The translations under genes and the position numbers were made by a program. From assembly GCA_963932465.1 (NCBI GenBank), contig OZ010791.1, forward strand, positions 324,279,283 through 324,343,282: a stretch of 64,000 nucleotides of DNA, in the 5' to 3' direction. The DNA comes from Maratus speciosus (taxonomy: Eukaryota; Arthropoda; Arachnida; Araneae; Salticidae). Within the stretch, counting starts at the first letter, position 1. Each line of letters starts with the position of its first letter. This document shows positions 22,254-33,921 of this stretch, piece after piece. The notes beneath the pieces were generated by a model, which worked only from the letters and a program-made list of their open reading frames with translations, was not told the DNA's origin and ran no database searches.

Positions 22254-23396
22254 CAGTAGAACCTCGATCCATCGTTTTTCAAGGTGTGTGTGTGGAAAAA
22301 ACGATAAATGCAGGAAAACGATGAATGTGGTTTAACGTCAAAACACGAAAAAAAAAAAAAAAAAAAAAGTTTAAGCATTACTTACTAATACATGCAATGT
22401 ATACAGTATATTAATAAATACTAATTTGTTACAGACCAAACTGTAAAATAAATAAATCAAAGTTGTAGAAAATGGATATTTATTCTAAAAATGAGTAATT
22501 TTATATTCAGTTTTTCGTTCATTTTTTAAATTAAACAACAAATTTTCAGGATGTACAACATATTTCTGGTCATTTTCTGTAATTTCATGTACATATAAAA
22601 AAGTTCGTATAGTTTCAAATGCCGTAATTAAATCAGACAGACTTTGCGCTGGTGTAGGCTTAGCTTCATCGGCATGAACATTATCCTCTGCTTCTTCGCC
22701 ATTATTTTCATTTTTTGCATCATCACACATTTCTTCTATGCTTAGGACACCACATGTCGCAACATCTCGATCAATAGAAATATATCGTTAAATTTTGTAA
22801 CAGAGACATCCTCTTTTACACGCAACCACTCTTCATTTGCATTATCGTCAGCATATTCATTATTTTCTTTCCCTTCTGTTGAGCATTCTTCATGAGTTTT
22901 TCGCAAAAAAACTGCATTTCACGAAACACTTCTGGATGGAAGTTACTCCATGCCAAGCTGAAAGTACAAAATGAATAGCCTGCAGAAGCTCTATTTTTGG
23001 AGTACGTTCTTTTGCTTATTCCATGAAACAAAGATATTTCACTAGCTTTCTCCTGTAAAATTGCTTAAAACAATTGATTATTCTGGCATCAAGAAGATGT
23101 ACGACCTCTTGATAATCTCTGCCCCCCCCCCCTCCCGAAACAGCTCAAATGAGTTACTTTAGGATAAAAGAAGTAATTCCAGTTTGTATGTCATATGGAT
23201 CCGCTTGACCTCCAATTTCATTTCGGTGGGGAGAAAAATTTTACAACGATGAATGCGGGAAAAATATTTCTTGACGAACGAAGAATGCAGGTTTCGTTAA
23301 CATTATTTAAGTATAATTTGTGCAGGGACCATAGAAGTAAAACGATCAATGTGGGAAAACGATGGATGCTGGAACGATAGATCGGGGGTTTCACTG
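22254..23396 (-). mobile_element. Degraded pogo/Tigger DNA transposon
   Basis: Terminal repeats CAGTAGAACCTCGATCCATC (left) and CAGTGAAACCCCCGATCTAT (right, inverted) are flanked by TA (22252-22253, 23397-23398). The interior carries a broken Tigger-type transposase C-terminal region on the minus strand. At 1143 bp it is shorter than a full autonomous element, so the N-terminal half of the gene has been lost. Confidence 0.85.
22485..23100 (-). pseudogene. Broken pogo/Tigger transposase, C-terminal part
   Basis: The upstream frame (about 23095-22900) reads ILDARIINCFKQFYRRKL, then AIHFVLSAWHGVTSI. These correspond to the region just after the DDE catalytic core of Tigger transposases (YRRKL, A.....W..V...TI..CFRKAGF). 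Further on, EEWLRVKEDV and DVATCGVLSIEEMCDD, then an acidic linker and SLSDLITAFETIRTFLY, match the usual acidic tail and final helix of this family. At least one in-frame stop (after CFME) and frame changes near 22900 and 22790 break the gene, and the DNA-binding CENP-B-like part and most of the DDE domain are missing. Assigned from motif order; a protein search would confirm it. Confidence 0.75.
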
Positions 23397-23399
23397 TAT

Positions 23400-23892
23400 A
23401 GTATAGATGCTGCTTAATGTGATTACTTCGGGACCACAAGTTTTTGATAACAATATACAGGGTTTTAAAACACCCAGCACACTGGTCTAAAACTTGGAGT
23501 TTTCTTAAAAAAAAAAAGGGTGGTGGGGGGGGGGGGTTGGGACTTTATTGAGTTTTTTTGCAGAACACTTTAAACTTCTGCATAATACATATACATTTAT
23601 CAGTGAAACCTGGGTATAATTTTGCATTAATTAAGTATGATTTAGCAAAATATATATATAAAAAATTAAGTTAATTTAAAAAGTACATTTGTATCTCATG
23701 GGACTGGTTTGCTGCATTAAGAATATATTGAACCAACTACAACTGAATTTTTTTATATAATTCTTAATATAATTCAAAATATTTTTCACACAAAGCGATA
23801 TTTTTAGCATGATGCGTTAGGTCGAGACATGATGATTTTGAAAACACTAACAGGCTGATATTACACATAATCACATTAAGCAGCATCTACTG
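23400..23892. mobile_element. Inverted-repeat element abutting the Tigger copy
   Basis: TAGATGCTGCTTAATGTGAT at 23403 is repeated perfectly inverted at ~23870-23890, ending in CTACTG. With the CAGTAG-type start this resembles a further pogo-like short element. Its left end directly adjoins the TA of the neighbouring Tigger copy (TATAGTATAG), so the exact left boundary is uncertain by a few bases. Confidence 0.7.
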
Positions 23893-25220
23893 CAAAAAGT
23901 AGTTTCTTTAGCATAAACATAATTATAATTACCGTTAAACAGATTTCTCTAAAAAGTCATGTTGCAAGGGGAACACTGTTTGCATTCTCAGAGTGGACTC
24001 TCAGGAATTCTAGGTATATCCTAAGGATTAAAAAAAAAAAAAAAAGTAATTGAAATGTAAAAAAAATATTGGATTTCATTAAAGTACTGATACACAAAAA
24101 CAAGTTGGAAATTGCACGTCAAATGTAGCTAATGAGGTGCGTTCGTACTATAGCTAGTTTTATAAATATTTTTTGCACCGCATATTGTACTCACTGAATG
24201 TATATTTTAGTACGGTTCAATAAGTGCATATCCATTTCATTCTGTTGGCTGTAACATCATTAAAATGCACTTTTTTTTTCCCCCCCCATTGGCCGTAATG
24301 TAATGGAAAACTTTAGACTATCCCTGTCATTAAACTATTGATCTGATTTTCATAAAATTTGAAATGACTCAACAAAATATTGCAATAATTATAATATTTA
24401 AAATTTCAGAATATTCGGTTGGGTAGTTTTTCCTCAGTTATATGCAGAGTGACAGACAGACAGACGTACTGACTGAATGACAACTATAGCTACATATTTA
24501 TATAATTACGAATGCACCTAAAAAGGAATTTTGGTAATGTAAAAATAGTATTGACTATGGGCTTATTTGTCAGGGCATAAAGCCCGGCGGCCCTACTACT
24601 AACTACTTTATGCACCCAGGGGTCCTTACTGTTTTTTTTTATTCACCTTTTTATTTAATTTAATCGAAAAATACATCAATCAGGTGCAAGGCAAAAAAAA
24701 ATCTGAATTTCACTAATTGGCCGAAGGAGAAAAAAACCCAGCTAAATTCATCGAATAGGCAAGGGAAATGCAAAATTTGTTAATTGATTGTAAAGAGGGG
24801 GGAAAAAATCAAGAAATATGTCAACTCCACACAAGAAAAAAACTGCGAAATCTTTTAATTGTGATCGATTAATGGGAAAAAATATCAAATTGTCTACTCA
24901 TCTCAGAAAAAAAACATGCAATTTTTCAATTCAACAGAGGAAAAACAGAGTAAATTTTGTCAATCAATCGTAAAATGAAATGGCAGGATTTATCAATCGT
25001 CGCAAAAATTTTATAACCGCTGAAGACAGGGCTTGAAATTCAATTTTTAGGGTTTCGTTCATCTGATGAAACCCTATTCGTCTCGCTCCTCTGTCAGTCT
25101 GTCACAGAGCCCGTTCTAGTCTTTTCTGCGAACCATTCGCAAAATTTGAACTTTTCCATGCCCTATGATGAGATTTGCATCCCCCCCCATGATCCTTCGA
25201 TGAAATTCACGATTTTTCAG
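23893..25220. other. No gene recognised; dispersed repeat ends
   Basis: Contains a GACAGACAGACG stretch near 24450 and, at about 25045-25120, the inverted copy of the 2985-3060 repeat end. From 25125 on, degenerate forms of the neighbouring 28-bp unit appear. Confidence 0.45.
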
Positions 25221-25224
25221 CAGC

Positions 25225-27120
25225 CATTCGACGAAATTTGAGTTTTCGTGATCCTTCAAAGAAATTGGAGTTTTCGCGATCCTTCGAAGAAATTGGAGTT
25301 TTCGCGATCTTTCGAAGAAATTGGAGTTTTCGCGATCCTTCGAAGAAATTGGAGTTTTCGCGATCCTTCGAAGAAATTGGAGTTTTCGCGATCCTTCGAA
25401 GAAATTGGAGTTTTCGCGATCCTTCGAAGAAATTGGAGTTTTCGCGATCCTTCGAAGAAATTGGAGTTTTCGCGATCCTTCGAAGAAATTGGAGTTTTCA
25501 CGATCCTTCGAAAAAATTGGAGTTTTCGCGAACCTTCGAAGAAATTGAGTTTTCGCAATCCTTCCAAGAAATTGGAGTTTTTGTGATCCTACGAAGAAAT
25601 TGAGTTTTCGCGATCCTTCAAAGGAATTGGAGTTTTCACGATCCTTCGAAGAAATGCGAGTTTTCACGATCCTTCGAAGAAATGCGAGTTTTCACGATCC
25701 TTCGAAGAAATGCGAGTTTTCACGATCCTTCGAAGAAATGAGAGTTTTCACGATCCTTCGAAGAAATGACAGTTTTCACGATCCTTCGAAGAAATGACAG
25801 TTTTCACGATCCTTCGAAGAAATGCGAGTTTTCACGATCCTTCGAAGAAATGCGAGTTTTCACGATCCTTCGAAGAAATGAGAGTTTTCACGATCCTTCG
25901 AAGAAATTGGAGTTTTCACGATCCTTCGAAGAAATGAGAGTTTTCACGATCCTTCGAAGAAATGAGAGTTTTCACGATCCTTCGAAGAAATTGGAGTTTT
26001 CACGATCCTTCGAAGAAATTGGAGTTTTCACGATCCTTCGAAGAAATGGGAGTTTTCACGATCCTTCGAAGAAATGAGAGTTTTCACGATCCTTCGAAGA
26101 AATGCGAGTTTTCACGATCCTTCGAAGAAATGCGAGTTTTCACGATCCTTCGAAGAAATGCGAGTTTTCACGATCCTTCGAAGAAATGCGAGTTTTCACG
26201 ATCCTTCGAAGAAATGCGAGTTTTCACGATCCTTCGAAGAAATGCGAGTTTTCACGATCCTTCGAAGAAATGCGAGTTTTCATGATCCTTCGAAGAAATG
26301 AGAGTTTTCACGATCCTTCGAAGAAATTGGAGTTTTCATGATCCTTCGAAGAAATGAGAGTTTTCACGATCCTTCGAAGAAATGAGAGTTTTCACGATCC
26401 TTCGAAGAAATTGGAGTTTTCACGATCCTTCGAAGAAATGAGAGTTTTCACGATCCTTTGAAGAAATTGGAGTTTTCACGATCCTTCGAAGAAATGAGAG
26501 TTTTCACGATCCTTCGAAGAAATGAGAGTTTTCACGATCCTTCGAAGAAATGAGAGTTTTCACGATCTTTCGAAGAAATGCGAGTTTTCACGATCCTTCG
26601 AAGAAATGCGAGTTTTCACGATCCTTCGAAGAAATGCGAGTTTTCACGATCCTTCGAAGAAATGCGAGTTTTCACGATCCTTCGAAGAAATGCGAGTTTT
26701 CACGATCCTTCGAAGAAATGCGAGTTTTCACGATCCTTCGAAGAAATGCGAGTTTTCACGATCCTTCGAAGAAATGAGAGTTTTCACGATCCTTCGAAGA
26801 AATGAGAGTTTTCACGATCCTTCGAAGAAATGAGAGTTTTCATGATCCTTCGAAGAAATGCAAGTTTTAATGATCCTTCGAAGAAATGAGAGTTTTCACG
26901 ATCCTTGGAAGAAATGAGAGTTTTCACAATGCTTCGAAGAAATTGGAGTTTTCGCGAACCTTCGAAGAAATTGGAGTTTTCGTGATCCTACGAAGAAATT
27001 GAGTTTTCACGATCCTTCAAAGAAATTGAGTTTTTGTGATCCTTCGAAGAAATTTGAGTTCTCGCGATCCTTCGACGAAATTCGAGTTTTTAGCGATCCT
27101 TTGACAAAATTTACGCTTCT
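25225..27120. repeat. 28-bp tandem repeat array, about 65 copies
   Basis: The unit is close to GTTTTCACGATCCTTCGAAG plus AAATNNGA. Ten or so left units read CGCGATCC with AAATTGG; the middle reads CACGATCC with AAATGCG, AAATGAG or AAATTGG; both edges decay into diverged units. Two runs of seven consecutive AAATGCG units occur (starting 26102 and 26578, 476 bp or 17 units apart), showing local homogenisation. Each unit carries the palindrome TTCGAA and two to three CpG in an otherwise CpG-poor window. Because 28 is not a multiple of 3 and the unit lacks stops, long ORFs arise in several frames on both strands; I regard these as artefacts. Confidence 0.95.
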
Positions 27121-27169
27121 TTCGCGATCTCTTGACAAAATTAGCGGCATTTTCCGTGATTTTTTGATG

Positions 27170-27171
<2 letters not shown>

Positions 27172-27199
<28 letters not shown>
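27172..27199. repeat. T28 tract at the edge of the 28-bp array
   Basis: Uninterrupted run of T immediately after the last degenerate 28-bp units. Confidence 0.9.
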
Positions 27200-27204
<5 letters not shown>

Positions 27205-27339
27205 ATTCTGCATTTGACCGGTTCCTTCCATATTTTTAGTCACCAGTCTTTCAAGTTTAATCGCTGGGTGGCGAGTGCTTATTTTCATCTTTACGACAAA
27301 ACCCTTTTGATTTTCATAAAATAAAAATAAAATTATATA

Positions 27340-27855
27340 CAGTCGACTCTGAAATCTGCACACTTAGGGACAGAGGGTTTTGCGGATTACACATTTTTGC
27401 AGATTATAGATCATCCATTTGTTTACATTTTACTTTTTAGAGTCTGGCAATAAATTAGAAACAACTGCACACAAATTATAATTGCAATGTAAAAGAAAAA
27501 CATAATGCATTATTATTTTACTAATTGTATTAATTTTTTTAAACGTTGACACAACATAATGGTAATTTCAGTTTTGCTTTGTTGTCAATAATTTTTTTCT
27601 ATAGTCTATGAACAATCATTACTTTTTGCTCTGAGATAAAATTTTGTTGCCCTGAGAAATTTAAACATTTATGTCCAATTTATATTTAAATATTTATTCA
27701 TTGGAGAACTGATAACTTATGAAAAAAAAATACCAAATTTAACTTTATCTAAGAGTTCAACTGTTAATGGAATTTTCATTGTTTACATTCCAACATGTAG
27801 TCCGGATAATAGACATTGGCGGATTATACATCAGTGGATTTCACAGAGTTGACTG
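27340..27855. mobile_element. pogo/Tigger-like non-autonomous element (516 bp)
   Basis: Ends CAGTCGACTCTGAAATC and CAGTTGACTC.. (right, read inverted as CAGTCAACTCTGTGAAATCC) are flanked by TA (27338-27339, 27856-27857). GCGGATTA-type blocks follow the ends on both sides. No ORF of note. Confidence 0.8.
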
Positions 27856-28799
27856 TATTTAATAGTTCACTTATATATTATATTAAAAAAAAAGAAAAAA
27901 AAGTCGCCAAACAATGTGATTTAAGACCATAAAATTCATAAGTGTAATATGGTCACATTTGTTACATATTTATCATTTTTGGACCACAGTCAAATATCTT
28001 GTCTGTGCATTCTAATTATAGAAGATTGCTAAGAAAGTATGGCAACAACCAATCAAGACTGCAGTGAAGATAACCAAACTATGGCTGTCAGAATGATTGG
28101 TACAAAATTGCATTTTTTTTTTTTTTTGCTTATTTCTACTATTATATATATATCCCCCAATCTTTATGTTTCGAGCTAAATTTGCTGTGTCAGAACTGAT
28201 TAATAAAAAGTCACTGGTCTCAAGGACTCAAACATTAGAATTTACTGGTCCACAACATAAAATTCGATTAAGCACCTTTAACCCTTTGAGCCCTCTACCC
28301 TCCGCAGAATTAGTGGTGTACCAAGTAGTAGAGTACCGAGTACTCGGCCATTGACTACTCGGCCGAGTACCGAATACCGAGTAATTGGGTAATAAGGGGA
28401 AAAAATGCTGATGTGCACATAATATGAGCTTAGGTGTACATATGTGTGTACATATATATATATAAATTAACTAATTAAATTTGAAATTTATTTGTGCACC
28501 TTTCAAAGACAATTTTTGACAATTCAAAACAGTGGCAAAAAAAGGAGAATTGACACGTAACATGTACAATTATTAACCAATATAAAACTAAAACATTCTT
28601 CAACCCTCTAATTTATTCTGATATAAAATCTGTCTATCAAAAAAAAAAAAAAAAATGTTTATTGGTTGCTGTAACAATTCATTGAATAATGCAAAACATT
28701 TCATATTTATTTTGTAACTGTACCTTATTTTCTTTTGATTAAAAATAAAAGAGAGAAAAATACAAAGAGAGGTACAAAAAGCTATACAGGATTTCTTAA

Positions 28800-29030
28800 C
28801 AGAAGACTTATGTAAAACTGACACTCCATTTGCATGGTGGGGGGAAAAGAACTTTTCCGATTATGTGCAACCTTGCAAAAAAATTCTTATGCGCACCTTC
28901 AACTACTGTTTATTCTGAGCATATATTTTCAGAGGTAGGCCAAATTTATAGTAGTAAAAGAAATGCCCTGTCTACTCATAATGTAGAACGTTTGGTGTTT
29001 TTGCACCATAATTTGAAAGATAATAAATTT
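28800..29030 (+). pseudogene. hAT transposase C-terminal dimerisation domain (hAT_C) relic
   Basis: Two adjoining frames together show the hAT_C signature. First comes PFAWWGEKNF, then, after a frame change near 28860, LAKKFLCAPSTTVYSEHIFS, EVGQIYSSKRNALS and NVERLVFLHHNLK. In intact hAT transposases this region is one continuous W-W...LA..L..P.....ER.FS..G......R..L......L..L..N block. Nothing upstream in the element resembles the DDE core or BED finger, so this is a fragment. Its location and plus-strand orientation near the element's right part are normal for hAT. Confidence 0.8.
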
Positions 29031-29188
29031 AATTATTATTTTTTTTATTACATTTATTGTATTTTCAGTTTCTTTATCCAAAATAATAGCCTTTTCTGTT
29101 TTCCTATACATTTAAAAACAACTTATTTTTATTTGTATAAATATGAAACTAAATTTTAATCTGGTTTTTGTTCTTAACTTTCAGTATA

Positions 29189-29626
29189 CAGTAGCCTCCC
29201 GCTTAACCGGCCTAAACGGGACCGAGGGTTAGCCGGTTAAGAGAAAAAAACGGTTAAACTGGAGAATTTTAAAAATGTAAATAAATAACTGCATATTTAA
29301 TTAATTAAAAATGTAGGATGCATTTAATTTTTTAATTTGTAGTACATATTTTCTATAATTTGTGAAATTAATACTAATAGTAAGTAATTTAATTGTAATA
29401 AAAGTTATCACTAATAACAAATAATGAACAATATTTAATACAAATTAAATTGTTGAAAATCTTGTCACATACCAAGAAGTTGAAATTATTCTACATTATG
29501 TAAATTATTATAGTTAATTAACCATAAAGAAATGAGAACCGAAATTTTTCTTTATGAATTTTGCCGGATGTTGGGAAAAAAAGCCGGCCGGTTAAAGCAG
29601 AGTTCCGATTAAGAGGAAGGCTACTG
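29189..29626. mobile_element. pogo/Tigger-like MITE nested in the hAT element (438 bp)
   Basis: CAGTAGCCTCCCGCTTAACC and the inverted right end CAGTAGCCTTCCTCTTAATC are flanked by TA (29187-29188, 29627-29628). The CCGGTTAA words recur near both ends. No ORF. Confidence 0.85.
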
Positions 29627-30012
29627 TATTTTGTAGACATATTGTTAAATACCGAGTAAATAGTTTTATGAATTATTACATATATTATACATTGATATTC
29701 GAATAACTTTTTAAAGATCAGTTTTAAATTCATATGCTTAAAAAATGAAATTCTTACAACTACTCGGCCAAAATTTCACCGAGTACCGAGTACTCGGCAA
29801 ATTGGCCGAGTAGGCCGAATACCGAGTATTTACCGAGTACTCGGTACGGCTCTACGCAGAATATAAACCAAACTCACTTTTCAGTTATCCAAAATTTTCA
29901 GCATTAATAAAATGTGAAATTTTAATTTGTTAAAAATAAAATAAAATTGTGATTTGTGATCGGGAGGGCAGAAAAGTTACTGGTTCTGCGGACAACTAAA
30001 ATTTTCAAATTA

Positions 30013-31356
30013 GGGGCTGCCCACAACTAATGTCATGCTTGGAGTAGGGTTCGTGAAATTGTGACAAGGGGATGGGAGGGGGTAAGAAGAAATGTGACAT
30101 CACACATTTTGGTTAAAATAAAAGCATTAAAAATCAGCAGATTAAATTTTGAAGTTATTTTGAAATTAAAATCAGGGGTCGATCCATGCAAAATTTGGGG
30201 CCTATTTAGGGCCCTTTCACAAAAATCTATTTAATAAAATAGACCCCTTCACAAAATTCCTTTTAATAAACAGGCCCCTTTCATAACATTCTTTTTCATA
30301 AAAACTGTTTTAAAATGTGTAATTTGTAAATAAAACCAGATCACGAAAAACAAAAAATTTAGCAAGGGGATTTAAAGAAGTTTTTGTTTATAAATTCTTG
30401 GTTCGAATGAGTAACTGGATTTCCACTTTCGTTACAAAATGCTATTTTTCACAAAAATATTATAAAATTCACAAAAATAACTTACTTTTCACAAAATGGG
30501 CCCCAAGAATAAAAACCTGCATCGATCCTTGAAAGTATTTTATACTCATAAAGTAAGGATAGTATCGAGTTGACTCTAAGCCGCTTTTTAGCAGGGCGCA
30601 GCGCTAGGTGGCCCTTTTTTTCTTTTTTGTGCCCGGCAGCTCTTTTAAACCCTCCTGATACGCCCAGCTGCCCTTTTCAACATTTCCTATGTTCCTCGTG
30701 GCAATCCAATTGATCCCGAAAAAATATCACAAATTCTAGGCTCTCTAAACAAACCAGTTCAAAATATTTTTGTGAACAAGGTTTAAGTGTCCCTTTTTTG
30801 AAAAAAAAAAATGGGCCTTTTTTTAGAACAATGTTTCCTTTTTGAAGAAATGTACCCTTTTTTAGATAGTGTTCCCTTTTTTTAGAATAGTGTTCCCTTT
30901 TTGAAAAATTACTGCCCGGCGGCCCTTTTTTTCTAGAGTCAACACTAAAGGATAAGATTTAAAGCCAAATATATTAAATTCCATTTCAAATTCCAAAATA
31001 CTACTGTTTTCAAATGCTCTTTCATATTAATATTTTATGACTATTGCATATTAATTTATGTTTTTTGTCGTAAACCTTAATATTATTTCATACAAAATAA
31101 ATGTACAAATCATATTTTATAGTTATGCTCACAAATGTCGTGAAAACAAATAGTTAAAGTTAATATGAAAGTTTAATTATAAAGTTAAAATTTTAAATAT
31201 GATCTATAAAGCAGTGCTTTGTTTCTGAACTGCAAGTATATGTTATGTAATATAGCATGACATGCGACAAGAGGGGAGGGCAAGAGGTAAGGTGAAGTGT
31301 GAAAAAAAGGGGGGGGGAAGGGGCCAAAAAGTGTGACATCATTTATGGACTGTCCC
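30013..31356. mobile_element. Harbinger-like element with TTA target (1344 bp)
   Basis: GGGGCTGCCCACAACTAATG at the left and GGGACAGTCCATAAATGATG (right, inverted) agree at most positions, both followed by TCA. TTA flanks both sides (30010-30012, 31357-31359), as in PIF/Harbinger. The inner 30562-30946 segment looks like a further nested short element. No transposase seen. Confidence 0.55.
30562..30946. mobile_element. Short hAT-like element nested in the Harbinger-like element
   Basis: TTGACTCTA near the left end and its inverse TAGAGTCAACACT at the right end are flanked by AAGGATA (30555-30561, 30948-30954). The centre contains ~25-bp tandem units of the type GTGTTCCCTTTTTTAGAATA. The ends are imperfect, so the boundaries may be off by several bases. 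Confidence 0.5.
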
Positions 31357-31357
31357 T

Positions 31358-31886
31358 TAGTGGTCAGGTTGAATTTTCAGTGGTCGCGGACCAGCAGAAC
31401 ACCAAGGATTCTGAATGTTGATTTGTAAATGTAGAACGAATATTTATGTGGAGCAATATTAATTTATAAACTGCCTAATTTAGAAGACAATGAGTTACTT
31501 ATAGTTTCATTAGAAAGAATATTTTCTGGTTTTCATTTAATTTAGTTTTAAAAGGTTAGGCAATAAAAATACAGGCATGCTAACATTTGCATTCAAATTC
31601 TTCAGTAAAAAATATATTTTGTTCTGTGTATAAAAATTCCCTTGATAGTGAATGTTTGTTTTTTGTGAAAAGCAAATTGTTTCTGTTTTCAATTAGTTGA
31701 CTGTCAATTTTGGTGTAAATAGAAAGAAAAAGATTGTGTTCTTTTTAGGTGCAATATATTTTAGTTTCCAATTTATATTAAATCTCAAAATATTTATAAT
31801 CAGCAATAAGTATTTGACTATTTTGCAGCGTTCGAAATCCTTGGTGGTCCGCTGGTCCGAGACCACTAAAAATTCAATTGGACCAC
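31358..31886. repeat. Inverted repeat pair, ~55-bp arms, ~415-bp loop
   Basis: 31358-31412 (AGTGGTCAGGTTGAATTTTC ... GGACCAGC..AACACCAAGGATT) is inverted at ~31828-31886. A third related piece lies at ~29978-30009. At 31880-31909 a smaller palindrome, GGACCACTAA..TTTAGTGGTCC, also occurs. Probably a short element or its fold-back remains. Confidence 0.6.
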
Positions 31887-31919
31887 TAATTTAAAAAATT
31901 TAGTGGTCCGAAGGACCAG

Positions 31920-32335
31920 TAACTAACAGTAACTTTTTCCCCTTTCTGACAGGTAAATGTAAATTTTCCCATCCCTGAGAAAACTGCAACCAAACATTAC
32001 AATAAGCATAAAATTTGCATAAAAACTTAGTTAAAATAAATAGACGGAAATAAAAAACATAATAATTTCAGTTTTTGTTTATGTACTATTTAATTTTTAG
32101 CAAAATATAATTTTACATTTTATTATGCCGAAAATTTTGGGTAACTGAAAGGAAGTTTAATTTATATTCTCGGAGGAGGAGAGGGGGGGGGGGGGGGGGA
32201 GTGTCACTCAAAGGGTTAAGGTACTTATATAATTTTATGTAGCGGGCCAGTGACGATGTCTGCGGACCAGTAAACTCTGATGTTTACTGTTCCTTGTGAT
32301 CAGTGATTTTTTTTTAATCAATTCTACCGCTGAAA
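31920..32335. repeat. Duplicated segment X, copy A (empty-site copy)
   Basis: Matches 33178-33284 plus 35016-35333 nearly throughout, from AGTAACTTTTTCCCC to TTCTACCGCTG, including the TTAA end of the long-inverted-repeat element and its flank. Copy A contains GTTAAAAT once (32030-32037), where copy B carries a 1731-bp insertion. Confidence 0.85.
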
Positions 32336-32480
32336 ATAGTCAGGGTTGCAAAATCGCTAAAAAAATGTCGGTCATAACAAAAAAGATGACGGACGATCAA
32401 GGGAGAATATGCAAGGGATATACAAAAACTCATTCAATTTCATTATAAAAATTAACATAAGGTTAACAGATGATAAGATT

Positions 32481-33175
32481 AAAAATTCAAAACAACATTC
32501 TTGTATTTAATAACATTTGTTATAATACTTGTCCCCAAGCAGCATTAGCGATAAATACAAAATATTATTTTGTCTTCAAAAACATCGGTAAATTAGAAAA
32601 ATTTTGGTTAAAAAAAAAAAAAAAAAAAAAAAGATCTATTCAATCTATCTTTTAACATGCTTTTACAAACAAAATATCAAAGTTCTCCAAATGTTATTTA
32701 TGAAAAAGGAGAGAGAGAGAGGGGGGGGGGGGAGAAATTTGTAAAAAGCAAATAGTATAAAATTTTGTAATGATAATGATTCTGAGATTCATATAAATAT
32801 TAAAATTGATCTAAGCCCAATAAAAAACAATGATGTTTTCAAAACAAAATACCAAAATTTTCCAAACGTTATTTCTAAAAAAAGAGAGGGGAAAGGGAAT
32901 TTGTAAAAAGCAAATAGTAATAAAATAAACAAAAAATTTTGTGCATGCATGTGCAGTAAGTAAAAAATACTGCATGTATGAGCACTGCATGCCCATAAAG
33001 CAAAAATTCAAAACAATATTCTTGTATTTAATAACATTTGTTAATGCTTGTCCCCACGCAGCATTAGCGATAAATACAAAATATTATTTTGTCTTCAAAA
33101 ACATTGGTAAATTAGAAAAATTTTGGTTAAAAAAAAAAAAAAAATCTATGCAATATGTCTTTTAACATTCCGATG
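32481..33175. repeat. Local duplications (segments Y and Z)
   Basis: Segment Y (32481-32660) recurs at 33002-33172 (CAAAACAA.ATTCTTGTATT through AGCATTAGCGATAAATACAA to poly-A). Segment Z (~32665-32770, AAATTTGTAAAAAGCAAATAG) recurs at ~32835-32935. No coding ORF is preserved; the ~60-75-aa ORFs over Y are shared only because the DNA is duplicated. Confidence 0.75.
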
Positions 33176-33921
33176 AAGCAAGTAACTTTTTCCCCTCTCT
33201 GACAGGTAAACTTAAATTACCCCATCCCTGACAAAAACCGCAACCAAACATTACAATAAGCATAAAAACTTAGTTAGTTAAAATTACAGTGCCTAGAATA
33301 TATAGTGTGCCGTTCGACGCTAAAAAAATGACCGGGAAAGTAATCCTCCAATAGATGGCGCTGACTGCAGTATAGACTGGAAATTTTCGAAAGCAGATCG
33401 GATAAATTAATGCTTTTTAGATACTTATTTTAATATTATATAAGAAGATATTTAAATTTAGAAATTGATATTTAGATGAAAACAAGTCTGAAATATTTCA
33501 ATAATAAATATATTATTTACAAACTTTTAGAACAGAGACATATTTTTTAAATAAAAATTATATGTGTGAAAAGCAAATAAATTCAAAAGTTAAATTCGCT
33601 TTAGCTTTATTTACAAATACCAACAACTGTTCACTACTTCTAAAACTGTGCAAACATACAATGAATATTTAAAAATAAACTCCCAATGGCAATATTTATT
33701 TTGCGTTACTTTCAAAACAAAGCCTCATTTGTTAAATAAATCTTTCTTGCACTTGAAATCACATATTAAAATTCTTAAGAAAAATTATTAAAAAGAAATT
33801 TCTTTATGAATTATGTATGAAAAGTAAATAATTTTTAAAAAAATATATCCGAAGGTTAAATTCGCTTTAGCTTTATTTACAAAAACCAACAACTGTTCGC
33901 TACTTCCAAAATTGTGCAAAC

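Larger units (their letters stand above)
28311..29854 (+). mobile_element. hAT element with 8-bp target duplication, degraded
   Basis: Left end TAGTGGTGTACCAAGTAG and inverted right end TAGAGCCGTACCGAGTACTC carry the same ACCGAGTACTCGG block. They are flanked by CGCAGAAT at 28303-28310 and 29855-29862, the 8-bp duplication expected of hAT. It contains a relic of the hAT C-terminal dimerisation domain. It is inserted in the left inverted repeat of the TTAA element and itself carries a pogo-type insertion. Confidence 0.88.
28282..32215. mobile_element. TTAA-flanked element with long inverted repeats, host of several nested insertions
   Basis: CCCTTTGAG ends are inverted and bordered by TTAA (28278-28281, 32216-32219). 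When the hAT insertion at 28311-29854 and one TSD copy are removed, the left arm (28282-28310 joined to 29863-~29945) is the inverse of ~32095-32215. The shared blocks include AGAATATAAA, CAGTTA.CCAAAATTTTC and ATAAAATGT. The arms are ~120-130 bp long. The original centre is largely overwritten by later insertions, and no transposase is recognisable. Confidence 0.75.

Noticed and set aside
25225..27120. Many overlapping 60-180-aa ORFs and a CRISPR-like regular array
   Set aside because: The ORFs follow from a stop-free 28-bp unit read in all frames on both strands. There are no unique spacers between repeats, and the region is eukaryotic, so neither a protein family nor a CRISPR array is supported.
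28039..28098. Possible exon starting MATTNQDCSEDNQT before a GTACAA word
   Set aside because: The donor match is weak, the start context is unremarkable and no continuation was found; too little to call.
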